Numbered from the stretch's first letter, positions 1 through 7,772 are shown. The stretch is DNA of 45,148 bases from an uncultured Clostridia bacterium (GCA_947175485.1 CAMWMZ010000006.1:1-45148), one strand, 5' to 3'. The notes: generated by a model not told the origin, from the letters alone. A program made the numbers and translations.

Positions 1-68
1 ACTCTGCTAGTTTTTCTTGCGGGTCTACTTGTGTAACATGTCGAAACGGTTCATGAGGGCCGAGATGA

Positions 69-494
69 GTTACTGGTCCGACAGGAATAACCGGACCGAA
101 GGGCCCGACCGGTGCAACGGGTGCGACAGGCGTGGACGGAACGGCTGCTACAGTTGTTGTTGGAACTACGGAAACGGGTGAACCGGGAACGGCGGCGATA
201 GTTACAAATAGCGGTACTGCACAAAATGCGGTTTTTGATTTTGTAATTCCAAGAGGCGCAACAGGACCGACGGGAGCGACAGGATCGACGGGAGCGACAG
301 GACCTGCCGGAGCAACAGGTTCTACGGGTGCAACCGGTGCCACGGGAGCTACAGGCGCAACAGGTCCGGAAGGAACTATTACGCCCGCGGCGGCAGTTCC
401 CGACGTTGAAGCGACGCCTACGCCCGATGAAGTTGGAACAACGCTGAATGCGTTGCTTGCATCGCTCCGTGCGGCAGGATTTTTGGCAACTTAA
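69..494 (+). CDS. Collagen-like Gly-X-Thr repeat protein, 3' part
   Basis: The frame encodes Gly-X-X triplets ([10 protein letters not shown], then [14 protein letters not shown] repeats), an intervening segment reading [18 protein letters not shown] and FVIPRG, a second collagen-like block, and a C-terminus ending [13 protein letters not shown]. This is the usual build of clostridial collagen-like surface or BclA-like exosporium proteins, where the triple-helical stalk carries a short trimerising C-terminal domain. The frame is open from position 69; a TGA sits at 66-68. The first start-like codon in the frame is GTG at 132, but repeat coding clearly begins before it, so 132 is not the true start. 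Upstream bases 1-65 read like a corrupted copy of the same repeat, which points to a decayed gene or poor sequence at a contig edge. A terminator follows 22 bp after the stop. Exact role (spore coat versus cell surface) cannot be told. Confidence 0.8.
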   Translation, partial: VTGPTGITGPKGPTGATGATGVDGTAATVVVGTTETGEPGTAAIVTNSGTAQNAVFDFVIPRGATGPTGATGSTGATGPAGATGSTGATGATGATGATGPEGTITPAAAVPDVEATPTPDEVGTTLNALLASLRAAGFLAT

Positions 495-515
495 GGTTAA
501 GTTTCGTTTATAACG

Positions 516-555
516 TTTAAAGCCGCCCCTAAATTCGGGCGGCTTTAAATTTTTA
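516..555 (+). terminator. Rho-independent terminator of the collagen-like gene
   Basis: A perfect 13-bp stem (TTTAAAGCCGCCC at 516-528, GGGCGGCTTTAAA at 537-549) with an 8-nt loop, followed by a short T-rich tail. Confidence 0.85.
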
Positions 556-615
556 TCAACACAGGCGAAAACGTTTGACGGCGCGTAAATTTGCGGATAT
601 AATGTTTAAGAATAT

Positions 616-691
616 TGAGGCGTAGCGCAGTTGGTAGCGCGTATGGTTCGGGACCATAAGGTCGTGGGTTCAAATCCCGTCGCCTCAACCA
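616..691 (+). tRNA. tRNA-Pro (anticodon CGG)
   Basis: The cloverleaf can be drawn completely: acceptor TGAGGCG (616-622) pairs with CGCCTCA (681-687), the D arm is GCGC/GCGC, the anticodon stem TATGG/CCATA encloses loop TTCGGGA (647-653) with anticodon CGG at 649-651, and the T arm has the TTCAAAT loop. The discriminator is A688 and CCA (689-691) is encoded. The overall form matches bacterial tRNA-Pro, although the first pair is U-A rather than the common C-G. Confidence 0.95.
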
Positions 692-769
692 AATGCGAAA
701 GAGTTGGAACACCGCAAAACGGAATATATTTTCGTGACGGTGCCGCGTGCTTGGTCGCATACCAATAAT

Positions 770-802
770 AAAAAGCACAAGGTTATAAGCCTTGTGCTTT
801 TT
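770..802. terminator. Bidirectional terminator after tRNA-Pro
   Basis: AAAAAGCACAAGG (770-782) pairs with CCTTGTGCTTTTT (790-802) around a 7-nt loop. The A and T runs on the two sides let it serve both the tRNA and the converging DUF3788 gene. Confidence 0.8.
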
Positions 803-905
803 CTATTTTCTGCCCAATTATCGTGTGAAGTAAAAGAATATGGTTATATCTTATGAAATGCAATAAAATACAACTTATTATTTTGCTCTAATTTAAAATT
901 TGCGG

Positions 906-1313
906 TTATTTTTTATTTGGTTTTCTTTTTATAAAAAGCAATTTTTTTATGTCTTCTGATATTGAATAATCGGTTATATTAAGCATAACCCATTTTCCGT
1001 CATGATATGTTTGAGTATTATCATAAGCGTCAAGCACAGCGGGCGAAAGTTCATTTCTTATCTCGTCAACTTTGGTTCTTTCTTCTTTACCGAAAATAAT
1101 CATAAGACCTAATGTGTTTTCTTTAAAATAAAAAGCACATAAGGTTTTTCCGCCTTTTCTAAATTTATATTCGTAATTCCACTTTTTGCCGCCGTTATTC
1201 CAAGTTTGTTCCATATCGTAGAGTGATGTTATTTTATCAACTATATTATAAAATATATCGACCTTATCAGCACCGACTAAATTTTCAAGCTCCGGCCTTG
1301 CAATGTTTTCCAT
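906..1313 (-). CDS. DUF3788 family protein
   Basis: The 135-residue soluble protein has the pattern of DUF3788: an N-terminal helical part (LENLVGADKVDIFYNIVDKI), a central WNNGGKKWNYEYKFRKGGKT strand pair, FKENTLGLMIIFGKEE, and a C-terminal YHDGKWVMLNI segment. Members are small cytoplasmic proteins of unknown function found as single genes in many Bacillota. No signal peptide or membrane segment is visible. It is a single-gene unit with its own promoter (1349-1377) and shares the terminator at 770-802. The start codon at 1313 has only a weak ribosome-binding site. Function is not known; the family assignment is from recognition of the sequence pattern. Confidence 0.8.
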   Translation of the reverse strand: MENIARPELENLVGADKVDIFYNIVDKITSLYDMEQTWNNGGKKWNYEYKFRKGGKTLCAFYFKENTLGLMIIFGKEERTKVDEIRNELSPAVLDAYDNTQTYHDGKWVMLNITDYSISEDIKKLLFIKRKPNKK

Positions 1314-1348
1314 TTTACAACTCGCTTTTTACTGTATATAGTGCAGAC

Positions 1349-1377
1349 ATTATATCATTAAAAACCTATTGAGACAA
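1349..1377 (-). promoter_or_regulatory. Sigma-A-type promoter for the DUF3788 gene
   Basis: On the minus strand TTGTCT (1372-1377), a 17-bp spacer and TATAAT (1349-1354), about 35 bp upstream of the start codon. Confidence 0.6.
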
Positions 1378-1612
1378 GCAGTTTTATTTATGCTTTACAT
1401 TTATGCCGACGATAAAATTAAGACCGTCGGTTTTCTTAATTTATGCGTTGACAGAATATTGACGAAACAAACAAAATTATCGAACGTATTTGAAAGTGTT
1501 CAAGCACGTTCGCATATAATCAACCAAATACTTGTGCTGGGGGGGGTGTGTTTTATATGGAATGTACAAAAACCTAATTTTAAGGGAAATACATCTTACA
1601 AGGGCGAGTCAA
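1378..1612. other. Intergenic gap, no gene recognised
   Basis: About 230 bp between the DUF3788 promoter and the terminator of the Thg1-like gene. An open frame on the plus strand crosses it but has no ribosome-binding site and no recognisable protein. The only visible oddity is a run of eight G at 1539-1546. Confidence 0.5.
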
Positions 1613-1651
1613 AAAAAGACAGGAACTTGAATTTCAAGTTCCTGTCTTTTT
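1613..1651 (-). terminator. Terminator of the RNase III/Thg1-like operon
   Basis: A long near-perfect stem (1613-1630 against 1634-1651, core GACAGGAACTTGA) flanked by A and T runs. It overlaps the 3' end of the Thg1-like coding region and ends the minus-strand operon; it would also stop plus-strand transcription. Confidence 0.8.
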
Positions 1652-2386
1652 ATTTAGGTTTTTACTGAAACATAGTTGTTTTAATTGCGATATATTTGCA
1701 TCAAATTCAAAAGGGGATAAGATTTTAGTAGGGGAGTAGATTAACCCGTAGCGATATTTTTTGGGTAGCTTTTCGTAAATAACGTCTTTATCCTTTAACT
1801 TAGATATAACCACTTTTGAAGTTTTGAATTTGTAATCAATGTCGTTCTCTGTTTTAAGTTGCATTATATATTTGTCTATGGCATAAGCTTGTCTTGCCAA
1901 AAAATAATCTCCTACTTCTTTTCTGTTTAACTGCAAAATTCGAGCATCGAATACCCAATCTTTATTTTGCAAATCCAAATTATTTTTTTGAGCATTTCTA
2001 TAAAACATTAAAGCAAGTTTTCCCGATAATAGCGATAACAATTTTTGTATTCGATTATTATCGTCTTTATAGTTATTATTTCCACGTATTAGTATTGAGA
2101 TTTCATCACTGAATGAATATCCGAATAGAATGTTTGGCGTGGACTTGCAGAATTCGTTGAAAGTATCTTCCATCGTATCGAAGAATGATTTGTTTATAGC
2201 TTGATGTTTAATCTTAAAGCCTTTTGTCATTCCTTTACCATCAAAACGGATTATGTAGTAATAGTTTTGTTTCAGCCTCCAATCATACACTTTTTCATTT
2301 TGTTTGAATGGGCGATACTTTTCTTGTGCATAATCGTAGCTGTACTTTGGGGGAGTGGACTCATAAAAATTTTTTTCTTTTGCCAT
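1634..2386 (-). CDS. Thg1-like protein (3'-5' RNA nucleotidyltransferase)
   Basis: This 250-residue protein carries the Thg1 catalytic signatures: IIRFDGKGMTKGF near the N-terminus (first metal-binding Asp in the R-x-D-G motif), LFGYSFSDEISILI (second Asp and adjacent Glu of the S-D-E motif), then SLLSGKLALMFY and the late conserved segment VFDARILQL. Thg1 and Thg1-like proteins have a polymerase-like palm and add nucleotides to RNA 5' ends in the 3'-5' direction; bacterial Thg1-like proteins can repair 5'-truncated tRNAs in vitro. The eukaryotic HINN motif is not evident (AYAIDKYIMQL at that place), fitting a bacterial type. I chose the ATG at 2386 over the TTG at 2404 because GAGGAAA lies just before it. 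It begins 10 nt after the RNase III stop, so the two genes are surely cotranscribed. The substrate is unknown. Confidence 0.85.
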   Translation of the reverse strand: MAKEKNFYESTPPKYSYDYAQEKYRPFKQNEKVYDWRLKQNYYYIIRFDGKGMTKGFKIKHQAINKSFFDTMEDTFNEFCKSTPNILFGYSFSDEISILIRGNNNYKDDNNRIQKLLSLLSGKLALMFYRNAQKNNLDLQNKDWVFDARILQLNRKEVGDYFLARQAYAIDKYIMQLKTENDIDYKFKTSKVVISKLKDKDVIYEKLPKKYRYGLIYSPTKILSPFEFDANISQLKQLCFSKNLNKKTGT

Positions 2387-2396
2387 AATAATTTCC

Positions 2397-3371
2397 TCAA
2401 TCAATTACGCCCATTGCTTTGAGCATATTGTAAGCCGATTGTTTTTTAGCTTCTTTGACTCGGCTGCCTGTTCCGTCAATCCAACGATTATTCAAATAGC
2501 AACGAACAGTAAAGGTGTGGCTGTTATCATCGTGAATTTTGTCGTCGATTGTTTCGTAATAGGGGAGTTCGTAATCTTCTTGGCGACAATATTCTTGAAG
2601 CATATTGATTGCGTTTTCATACGATACAATAAAGTTGCTTATTTTCGGTTCAAAATCTTCTTCCAATTTTTGCAAGGCGTATTCTGCGGCGTTGTTTTCC
2701 GCTTCTTTGCGGTTGTGTCCTTCACCTCGTTCGCGTATGCTGAGTTCTTCTATTTCGCAATAGGAGATAAAGCCGCCCCAAGTTTTTTGCGTATTGTATG
2801 TCGGCAAATCGTAGCCGTAGCGTTGACACCATTCTTGCACGTCGTTTTTGTAACTAATGCGGATTTCGCCGTCGTTCTCTTTTAAAAATTTGTCTATGTC
2901 GAGTATGTTTCTTACAACTTTTTCGGTCTTTTTTAGATTGCGGTTAGTGTCCAAATAAACTGCGCCGACAATACTTTCAAATAAATCTTCTAAAACCGAT
3001 TTACCGTTACGAACGCCTTGTCCTTCATCGCCGATACTCATTCGCAAGTAATCGTGCAAACAATGTTTACTCATTTGTTTGGCAAGGAACTGTTTATTGA
3101 CGAGCGCGCTTCTCATCATACTGAAATCGCCCTCATCGCGGTAAGTGTACAAGCCGCTTCCGTCTCTTCCCGAATACTTGTCAATAAGAATATTTACGAC
3201 AATAAGGGATAGAACGGAATCGCCGATAAATTCCAAAATCTCGTTGTCTTGGTCTTCGGGATGCTCATAGTGGTAGGATGAGCGTGTGAACGCTTGTGAT
3301 ATAAGTTGCTTATCGGCAAACTCATATCCAATAATCCATTCAATAGATTCAATCGCGTCTTTTTTTAACAT
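2397..3371 (-). CDS. RNase III family endoribonuclease with two dsRNA-binding-like domains
   Basis: The 324-residue protein starts with an RNase III catalytic domain: the signature NEILEFIGDSVLSLIV (residues about 43-58, conserved Glu and Asp present) and the second acidic cluster DLFESIVGAVYLD (about 130). It is followed by a dsRNA-binding domain (DVQEWCQRYGYDLPTY to AAEYALQKL) and a second similar domain (AINMLQEYCRQEDYELPYY to AKKQSAYNMLKAMG). Housekeeping bacterial RNase III has about 230 residues and one such domain, so this is an extra-long version, probably accessory to a normal rnc elsewhere. It is the first gene of a two-gene operon with the Thg1-like protein. GGAGG gives a strong ribosome-binding site, and a structured 165-nt leader precedes it. 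Catalytic residues look intact, so dsRNA cleavage is expected. Confidence 0.88.
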   Translation of the reverse strand: MLKKDAIESIEWIIGYEFADKQLISQAFTRSSYHYEHPEDQDNEILEFIGDSVLSLIVVNILIDKYSGRDGSGLYTYRDEGDFSMMRSALVNKQFLAKQMSKHCLHDYLRMSIGDEGQGVRNGKSVLEDLFESIVGAVYLDTNRNLKKTEKVVRNILDIDKFLKENDGEIRISYKNDVQEWCQRYGYDLPTYNTQKTWGGFISYCEIEELSIRERGEGHNRKEAENNAAEYALQKLEEDFEPKISNFIVSYENAINMLQEYCRQEDYELPYYETIDDKIHDDNSHTFTVRCYLNNRWIDGTGSRVKEAKKQSAYNMLKAMGVID

Positions 3372-3384
3372 AAAAAATATCCTC

Positions 3385-3549
3385 CGAAAAAATTATTTCA
3401 CAAAGGATATAAAAAGAGCTTGCATATATGGAATACACCTATTCATAATGAGCAAGCAAACAATATGTTAAATTAAATTTTATACATTTCAGGCAAAGCC
3501 GCGATACTTTGACGGAAATATATAACACGTAAGTTAATATATCCTTTGC
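3385..3549 (-). promoter_or_regulatory. Structured 5' leader of the RNase III/Thg1-like operon
   Basis: The predicted transcript begins near 3549 and at once reads CAAAGGATAT (complement of 3539-3548), which can pair with ATATCCTTTG (complement of 3401-3410) just upstream of the GGAGG site. This closes a domain of about 148 nt. Inside it lies a second imperfect hairpin (GCTTGC at 3419-3424 with GCAAGC at 3452-3457, plus an inner TATGGAATA/TATTCATA stem). Such a leader could be an RNase III substrate for self-control, as known for the E. coli rnc leader; here that is inference. Confidence 0.5.
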
Positions 3550-3556
3550 ATAAAAT

Positions 3557-3585
3557 ACAATACTATGAATACGAATGATTGTCAA
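3557..3585 (-). promoter_or_regulatory. Sigma-A promoter of the RNase III/Thg1-like operon
   Basis: Minus strand TTGACA (3580-3585), 17-bp spacer, TATTGT (3557-3562). Confidence 0.75.
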
Positions 3586-3604
3586 GAATACAATGGCTAT
3601 ACTG

Positions 3605-3633
3605 TTGAGTTTTTTCACAAATTATTATATAAT
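3605..3633 (+). promoter_or_regulatory. Sigma-A promoter of the TfoX-domain gene
   Basis: TTGAGT (3605-3610), 17-bp spacer, TATAAT (3628-3633); divergent from the RNase III operon promoter. Confidence 0.7.
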
Positions 3634-3671
3634 TTATTAATAACCGTTAAGTTGATGAAAGGACAAAATTT

Positions 3672-3926
3672 ATGGCTGATTTGAGGGATATGGCAAACAT
3701 AGGCAAAGAAATGCAAAGCAAGCTGTTCGGTGTTGAAATCGATACAGTGGAAAAGCTTGTTGAATTGGGCTCAAAGGAAGCGTTTTTAAGATTAAAGACA
3801 AAATATCCGGAAGTTTGTTTGGTGCATCTATATACGCTGGAGGGTGCAATTCAAAACGTTAAATTTAACGTTCTTTCGGAAGAAACAAAAAAAGACTTAA
3901 AAGCATTCAGCGACAGTTTAAAATAA
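3672..3926 (+). CDS. TfoX C-terminal domain (helix-hairpin-helix) protein
   Basis: The 84 residues match a stand-alone TfoX/Sxy C-terminal domain: DMANIGKEMQSKLFGVEIDT resembles the conserved 'LPNIGP...L...GI.T...L' hairpin, followed by LGSKEAFLRLK, HLYTLEGAIQNVKFNVL and a final helix. In gamma-proteobacteria the full-length protein activates competence genes; short proteins with only this domain are common in Bacillota and of unknown role. The ribosome-binding site is AAAGGA. It is a single-gene unit with its own promoter and the terminator at 3999-4038. There is no evidence that it regulates competence here. Confidence 0.75.
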   Translation: MADLRDMANIGKEMQSKLFGVEIDTVEKLVELGSKEAFLRLKTKYPEVCLVHLYTLEGAIQNVKFNVLSEETKKDLKAFSDSLK

Positions 3927-3998
3927 TTTTTTTGTTGCCGATTTTATAAAAACAACGCAAGCTAAACTTTGTGTCCAATTAACAAGACTACACTCAAC

Positions 3999-4038
3999 AA
4001 AAAAGTTCGAACCTTAAAATTTCGGTTCGAACTTTTTT
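3999..4038 (+). terminator. Terminator after the TfoX-domain gene
   Basis: AAAAAAGTTCGAACC (3999-4013) pairs perfectly with GGTTCGAACTTTTTT (4024-4038); 10-nt loop. Confidence 0.85.
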
Positions 4039-4039
4039 A

Positions 4040-4400
4040 TTGTTTAGCGGTTAAACATATTTTTTGGAGTGTACGGAATAAATTTTTTTGTTGTAAATGT
4101 TAAAGGCGGTAGAAATTCTTAATACAAAACCCGATTTGCAACCGTGAACCTAATACGCTGAAAACGGACGCGCGGAAAAGCGGAATTAAATCAATATTTC
4201 TTAAAAACGTGGCGGACAGTAAATACAACTTCAAGTGTTCCGTTTTGTAAGCTTGCAATCTTAAACTTGGCAACAAATAATAATCGGCACGGAATTATAT
4301 CTAAAAGAAGTTTTAACGGCGAAAACTTTCGGTTTAAGCGGCAATAAAAATTATACGAATGTGAACACAAACCGCAATATGCTGTTTTAAGATTTTATGC
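4040..4400. other. Intergenic gap upstream of thyA
   Basis: About 360 bp without a supported gene. No tRNA, repeat or recognisable gene remnant is seen before the thyA promoter. Confidence 0.5.
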
Positions 4401-4402
4401 GG

Positions 4403-4432
4403 TTGACTTTGCGGGTTTAAATGTAATATAAT
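4403..4432 (+). promoter_or_regulatory. Sigma-A promoter of the thyA operon
   Basis: TTGACT (4403-4408), 18-bp spacer, TATAAT (4427-4432), 25 bp before the thyA start codon. Confidence 0.75.
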
Positions 4433-4457
4433 AGTTGAAAATCTTACGGAGAAACAA

Positions 4458-5288
4458 ATGAGCAGAGCAGACGAAATTTTTATCGCCAATATGAAAGAAA
4501 TTACCGAACACGGAGTATGGGATACGGAGCTTGACGTCCGCCCCAGATGGAGCGACGGCACCCCCGCGCACACGGTAAAAAAATTCGGAGTTGTAAACCG
4601 CTATAACTTACAGGAAGAATTCCCTATTCTTACAATCAGGCGCACGGCGTTTAAATCCTGCATAGACGAGTTGCTTTGGATTTGGCAGAAAAAGAGCAAC
4701 AATATTTGCGACCTCAATTCCCATATCTGGGACCAGTGGGCGGACGAAAAGGGTAGTATCGGCAAAGCGTACGGCTATCAGCTCGGCGTTAAGCATAAGT
4801 ATAAAGAGGGGGAGTTCGACCAGGTTGACCGCGTTCTTTTCGACTTAAAAAACAATCCCGCAAGCCGCCGCATTATGACTAATATTTACACGTTTGCGGA
4901 CTTGCACGAAATGAATTTGTATCCTTGCGCTTATTCGATGACCTTCAACGTTTCAGGCGATACGCTGAACGGAATTTTAAACCAGCGTTCAAACGATATG
5001 CTTACTGCAAACAATTGGAACGTTGTTCAGTATGCAATACTCTTAATTATGTTTGCACAGGTTTCCGGACTTAAGGCGGGCGAGCTTGTTCACGTAATTG
5101 CCGACGCGCACGTTTACGACAGGCATATCCCCATAGTAAAAGAAATTATAGAGATGCCTAAGCTTCCCGCGCCTAAGCTTGAAGTGGATACAAGTATAAA
5201 GAATTTTTACGATTTTACCGTGGACAGCTTCAAGCTGACAGACTATAAATTCAACGAAAAGAAATATTCTATTCCTGTGGCGGAATAA
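4458..5288 (+). CDS. thyA: Thymidylate synthase
   Basis: ThyA methylates dUMP to dTMP with methylene-tetrahydrofolate, producing dihydrofolate. The 276-residue protein has the N-terminal folate/phosphate segment, the active-site cysteine in MNLYPCAYSMTF (Cys157), the dUMP-phosphate motif NQRSNDMLTANNWNVVQY, and the C-terminal DAHVYDRHI segment with its conserved histidine and tyrosine. Length is normal for the family. A GGAGA ribosome-binding site precedes ATG 4458. It is followed 17 bp later by folA, which regenerates tetrahydrofolate from its product, so the two form the classical dTMP cycle. The form around the active site (NLYPCAYS rather than LPPCH) is seen in clostridial ThyA. Confidence 0.95.
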   Translation: MSRADEIFIANMKEITEHGVWDTELDVRPRWSDGTPAHTVKKFGVVNRYNLQEEFPILTIRRTAFKSCIDELLWIWQKKSNNICDLNSHIWDQWADEKGSIGKAYGYQLGVKHKYKEGEFDQVDRVLFDLKNNPASRRIMTNIYTFADLHEMNLYPCAYSMTFNVSGDTLNGILNQRSNDMLTANNWNVVQYAILLIMFAQVSGLKAGELVHVIADAHVYDRHIPIVKEIIEMPKLPAPKLEVDTSIKNFYDFTVDSFKLTDYKFNEKKYSIPVAE

Positions 5289-5305
5289 GTTAAACGAGGC
5301 GTATT

Positions 5306-5806
5306 ATGAGAGCAATTTTACATGCGGATAAAAACTGGGGTATTGGAAAGAGCAACGGATTGATGTTTAAAATCCCCGCGGATATGAAATTTTTCAAAGA
5401 AACAACGGTTGGCAACGTTGTTGTTATGGGCAGCAACACGCTCAAATCTTTCCCCGCAGGGAAGCCGCTTAAAGACAGGTTGAATATAGTGCTTTATCCT
5501 GAGGGCGAAGACCGTGAGGATTGTAAAATCGTACGCTCGGTGGAAGAGCTGTTCTGCGAAATCAAAAAATATCCGCCCGAAAAGGTGTTCGTCGTCGGCG
5601 GACAGATGATGTATAAAACACTTTTGGACTATTGCACGGAAGTGCTTGTAACAAAGGTTGACGCGGCGGGAGACGCGGACGCGTTTTTTGAAAATCTTGA
5701 CAAAAATCCGAATTTCGAGCTTGTTTATGAAAGCGAGCCCGAAGTTACTAACGGTTATACGATAAAATTTACAACCTATAAAAATCTTAACGTAAAAGAG
5801 TATTGA
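5306..5806 (+). CDS. folA: Dihydrofolate reductase
   Basis: The 166-residue enzyme reduces dihydrofolate to tetrahydrofolate with NADPH. Visible motifs are the N-terminal strand MRAILHADKNWGIGKSNGL, the substrate acid Asp26 in IPADMKFFKETT, the NADPH-binding VVVMGSNTLKSFP and the glycine pair in VFVVGGQMMYKTLL. The length is typical of chromosomal DHFR. It follows thyA by 17 bp and precedes the VTT-domain gene by 3 bp, so all three are one transcript. Confidence 0.95.
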   Translation: MRAILHADKNWGIGKSNGLMFKIPADMKFFKETTVGNVVVMGSNTLKSFPAGKPLKDRLNIVLYPEGEDREDCKIVRSVEELFCEIKKYPPEKVFVVGGQMMYKTLLDYCTEVLVTKVDAAGDADAFFENLDKNPNFELVYESEPEVTNGYTIKFTTYKNLNVKEY

Positions 5807-5809
5807 TTA

Positions 5810-6823
5810 ATGAGTGAAAAAGGCAAAATTGCGGTTCTTATATCCAATATCGCTATGTGCGCCGCCATTGCGTTATTGACCGGTTTTTTAATGAACAGCT
5901 GGGGCGTTTTGGTGCGCGTTGCCTTTTTTTGCGCCGCAGGCGTAGGGCTTGCCGCAACGCTTGTAACCTTTTTTATAAAGAAATTCGCGGTTTTGAAAAG
6001 CACGTTTATTCTTCTTGTAATCGCGGCTGTGTTTTTGGCGGCGTTTATAATTGTGGGAGAGGTCGGGCATCTAAACGAATATGAAACCGATTCCGAAAAA
6101 ATCGCCGCTTTTGTAAAGATTATAGAAGATACCGGCGCATGGGGAATGGCGGTGTTCTTTCTTATACAGGTTCTGCAAATAGTGGTTTTACCTCTGCCCG
6201 CGGTAATCTGTTACGTTCCCGGTGCAATGATTTGGGGCCCGCTGACAGGAACTTTGCTTGCTTCTGCCGGAGTTATAGTCGGTTCTTTGATAAATTATTT
6301 TATCGGTAAATTCTGGGGCAAAAAGGCCGTTGTGTGGGTTGCGGGTAAAGAAACTACAGAAAAGTACTCCGCATATTTCAACAAAAGGGGCAAAGTAATT
6401 TTTGTGCTTATGCAAATTCTGCCCTTTTTCCCCGATGATATTCTTTGTATGATAGCAGGTCTTACGGGTATGAATTTCGTGTTTTATATCTTGACGATCG
6501 TGCTTGTGCGTCCGCTGATAATCGCCGCGTATTGTTACCTCGGAAGCGGGACGGTAATTCCTTTCGAGGGTTGGGGCATATGGGTTTGGATAGCGATTTT
6601 CGTTGTATGCATAGTGCTTGCGGCGCTGTCTTTCAAATATCAGGATAAGGTTGAAGGCTTGCTGGTTTCAAAATTTTCCCGCAGGAAAACAACTGAAAAA
6701 GTTCAACCCGAACAGGCGGAAGAAATTGACGGCGATATAAACACTGAAAACGACGGCGTACGTTCGGTGCGGAATGAAAAAACCGCTGAAACCGAATGTG
6801 AAAATAAGGATAATACCGAGTAA
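5810..6823 (+). CDS. TVP38/TMEM64 (VTT/DedA-type) membrane protein
   Basis: The 337-residue protein has two or three N-terminal membrane helices, then the VTT (SNARE-associated Golgi) domain: VLQIVVLPLPAVICYVPGAM, re-entrant loop WGPLTGTLLASAGVIVGSLI, GKFWGKKAV, and ILPFFPDDILCMIAGLTGM, where the proline-acid motif typical of the family is present. A charged, Glu-rich cytoplasmic tail of about 60 residues follows. DedA/VTT proteins act in membrane homeostasis, some as undecaprenyl-phosphate or phospholipid flippases; the substrate here is unknown. It is the last gene of the thyA-folA operon and is followed by a strong terminator. Confidence 0.85.
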   Translation: MSEKGKIAVLISNIAMCAAIALLTGFLMNSWGVLVRVAFFCAAGVGLAATLVTFFIKKFAVLKSTFILLVIAAVFLAAFIIVGEVGHLNEYETDSEKIAAFVKIIEDTGAWGMAVFFLIQVLQIVVLPLPAVICYVPGAMIWGPLTGTLLASAGVIVGSLINYFIGKFWGKKAVVWVAGKETTEKYSAYFNKRGKVIFVLMQILPFFPDDILCMIAGLTGMNFVFYILTIVLVRPLIIAAYCYLGSGTVIPFEGWGIWVWIAIFVVCIVLAALSFKYQDKVEGLLVSKFSRRKTTEKVQPEQAEEIDGDINTENDGVRSVRNEKTAETECENKDNTE

Positions 6824-6841
6824 CGGAATATTAAACAAAAC

Positions 6842-6880
6842 AGCCGCACGGCGTGAAACATCACGCCGTGCGGCTTTTAT
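6842..6880 (+). terminator. Terminator of the thyA-folA-VTT operon
   Basis: AGCCGCACGGCGTGA (6842-6856) pairs with TCACGCCGTGCGGCT (6861-6875); a T run follows. Confidence 0.9.
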
Positions 6881-6925
6881 TTCATAGAATGTAGTAAAGC
6901 TTTTTACTCGGAGAAATACTTTCAG

Positions 6926-7699
6926 ATGGAATGGTTAAATAATTTCACCGGCTGGCAGCTCGCGCTTTTAGGCACCGCGTTTACCTGGGCGATGACGGCG
7001 GCGGGCGCTTTGCTTGTGTTCGTATATAAAAAGGTCAGCGCAAACACGTTTTCGTTTATGATGAGCAGTGCGGCGGGGATAATGCTTGCCTCTACGTTTT
7101 TTTCACTGCTTATGCCCGCGATGGAGATGGTGCAGGATTACGGCTACATAATTTTAACCGTGGGCTTTATATTGGGCGGCGCGCTGATAATAGTTACCGA
7201 TATAGTTATAAACAAATTGCATATGTTTTCGGGAAGCGCGCAAAAACGCGGCTGTGCGGTAATGTGCATAGCCGTTACGATGCATAATATTCCCGAGGGA
7301 ATGGCGGTGGGCGTAGCTTTCGGCGCGCTCGCTTCGGGGCAAACTGTCGAAGCGGTTGCCGCGGTTATGCTTGCCGTGGGAATAGGCATACAGAATTTTC
7401 CCGAAGGAATGTGCGTTGCGTTTCCTTTGAGGGCAAACGGACTTTCGCGCGGCAAATCTTTCCTTATAGGGCAGCTTTCGGGGGCTGTCGAAATCGTGGC
7501 GGGAGTGATAGGCGCGCTTGCGGTGACAGCCGTAAACGGAATACTTCCGTGGGCGCTGTCGTTTTCCGCGGGGGCGATGCTTGCGGTGGTTTGCTCTGAG
7601 CTCATACCCGAAAGTTTTGCTCAGGGAAAGGTCAAAGCGACGATAGGAGTTATATGCGGATTTGCCCTTATGATGATATTGGACCTTGCGTTCGGGTAA
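6926..7699 (+). CDS. ZIP family divalent metal transporter
   Basis: The 257-residue protein has eight predicted membrane helices and the two metal-site motifs of the ZIP family: MHNIPEGMAVG in helix IV and IQNFPEGMCVAF in helix V, where the histidine-rich HNIPEG signature is canonical and the second has Gln in place of His. ZIP transporters import Zn2+ or Fe2+ into the cytoplasm. Its length and layout fit the GufA/ZupT subgroup of Bacillota. A GGAGA site lies before the start region. It stands alone between the thyA operon terminator and the SDR gene; no metal-regulator box was recognised. Confidence 0.88.
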   Translation: MEWLNNFTGWQLALLGTAFTWAMTAAGALLVFVYKKVSANTFSFMMSSAAGIMLASTFFSLLMPAMEMVQDYGYIILTVGFILGGALIIVTDIVINKLHMFSGSAQKRGCAVMCIAVTMHNIPEGMAVGVAFGALASGQTVEAVAAVMLAVGIGIQNFPEGMCVAFPLRANGLSRGKSFLIGQLSGAVEIVAGVIGALAVTAVNGILPWALSFSAGAMLAVVCSELIPESFAQGKVKATIGVICGFALMMILDLAFG

Positions 7700-7772
7700 T
7701 GGTGAAACTATAAATTGCCCCCGTAATATGCCGCGTTTTTATGCGTATAATTACTAAAATTTTCCGCAATAT

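Noticed and set aside
69..380. Repetitive DNA that might suggest a CRISPR or tandem array
   Set aside because: The periodicity is 9 bp codon triplets of Gly-X-Thr within an open frame; there are no spacers.
545..778. 77-codon minus-strand ORF with RRRDLNPRPYGPEPYALP
   Set aside because: It is antisense to tRNA-Pro; this peptide is the well-known false ORF arising from tRNA gene complements.
1369..1668. 99-codon plus-strand ORF between DUF3788 and the Thg1-like gene
   Set aside because: No ribosome-binding site, no recognisable protein, and it ends inside the operon terminator hairpin.
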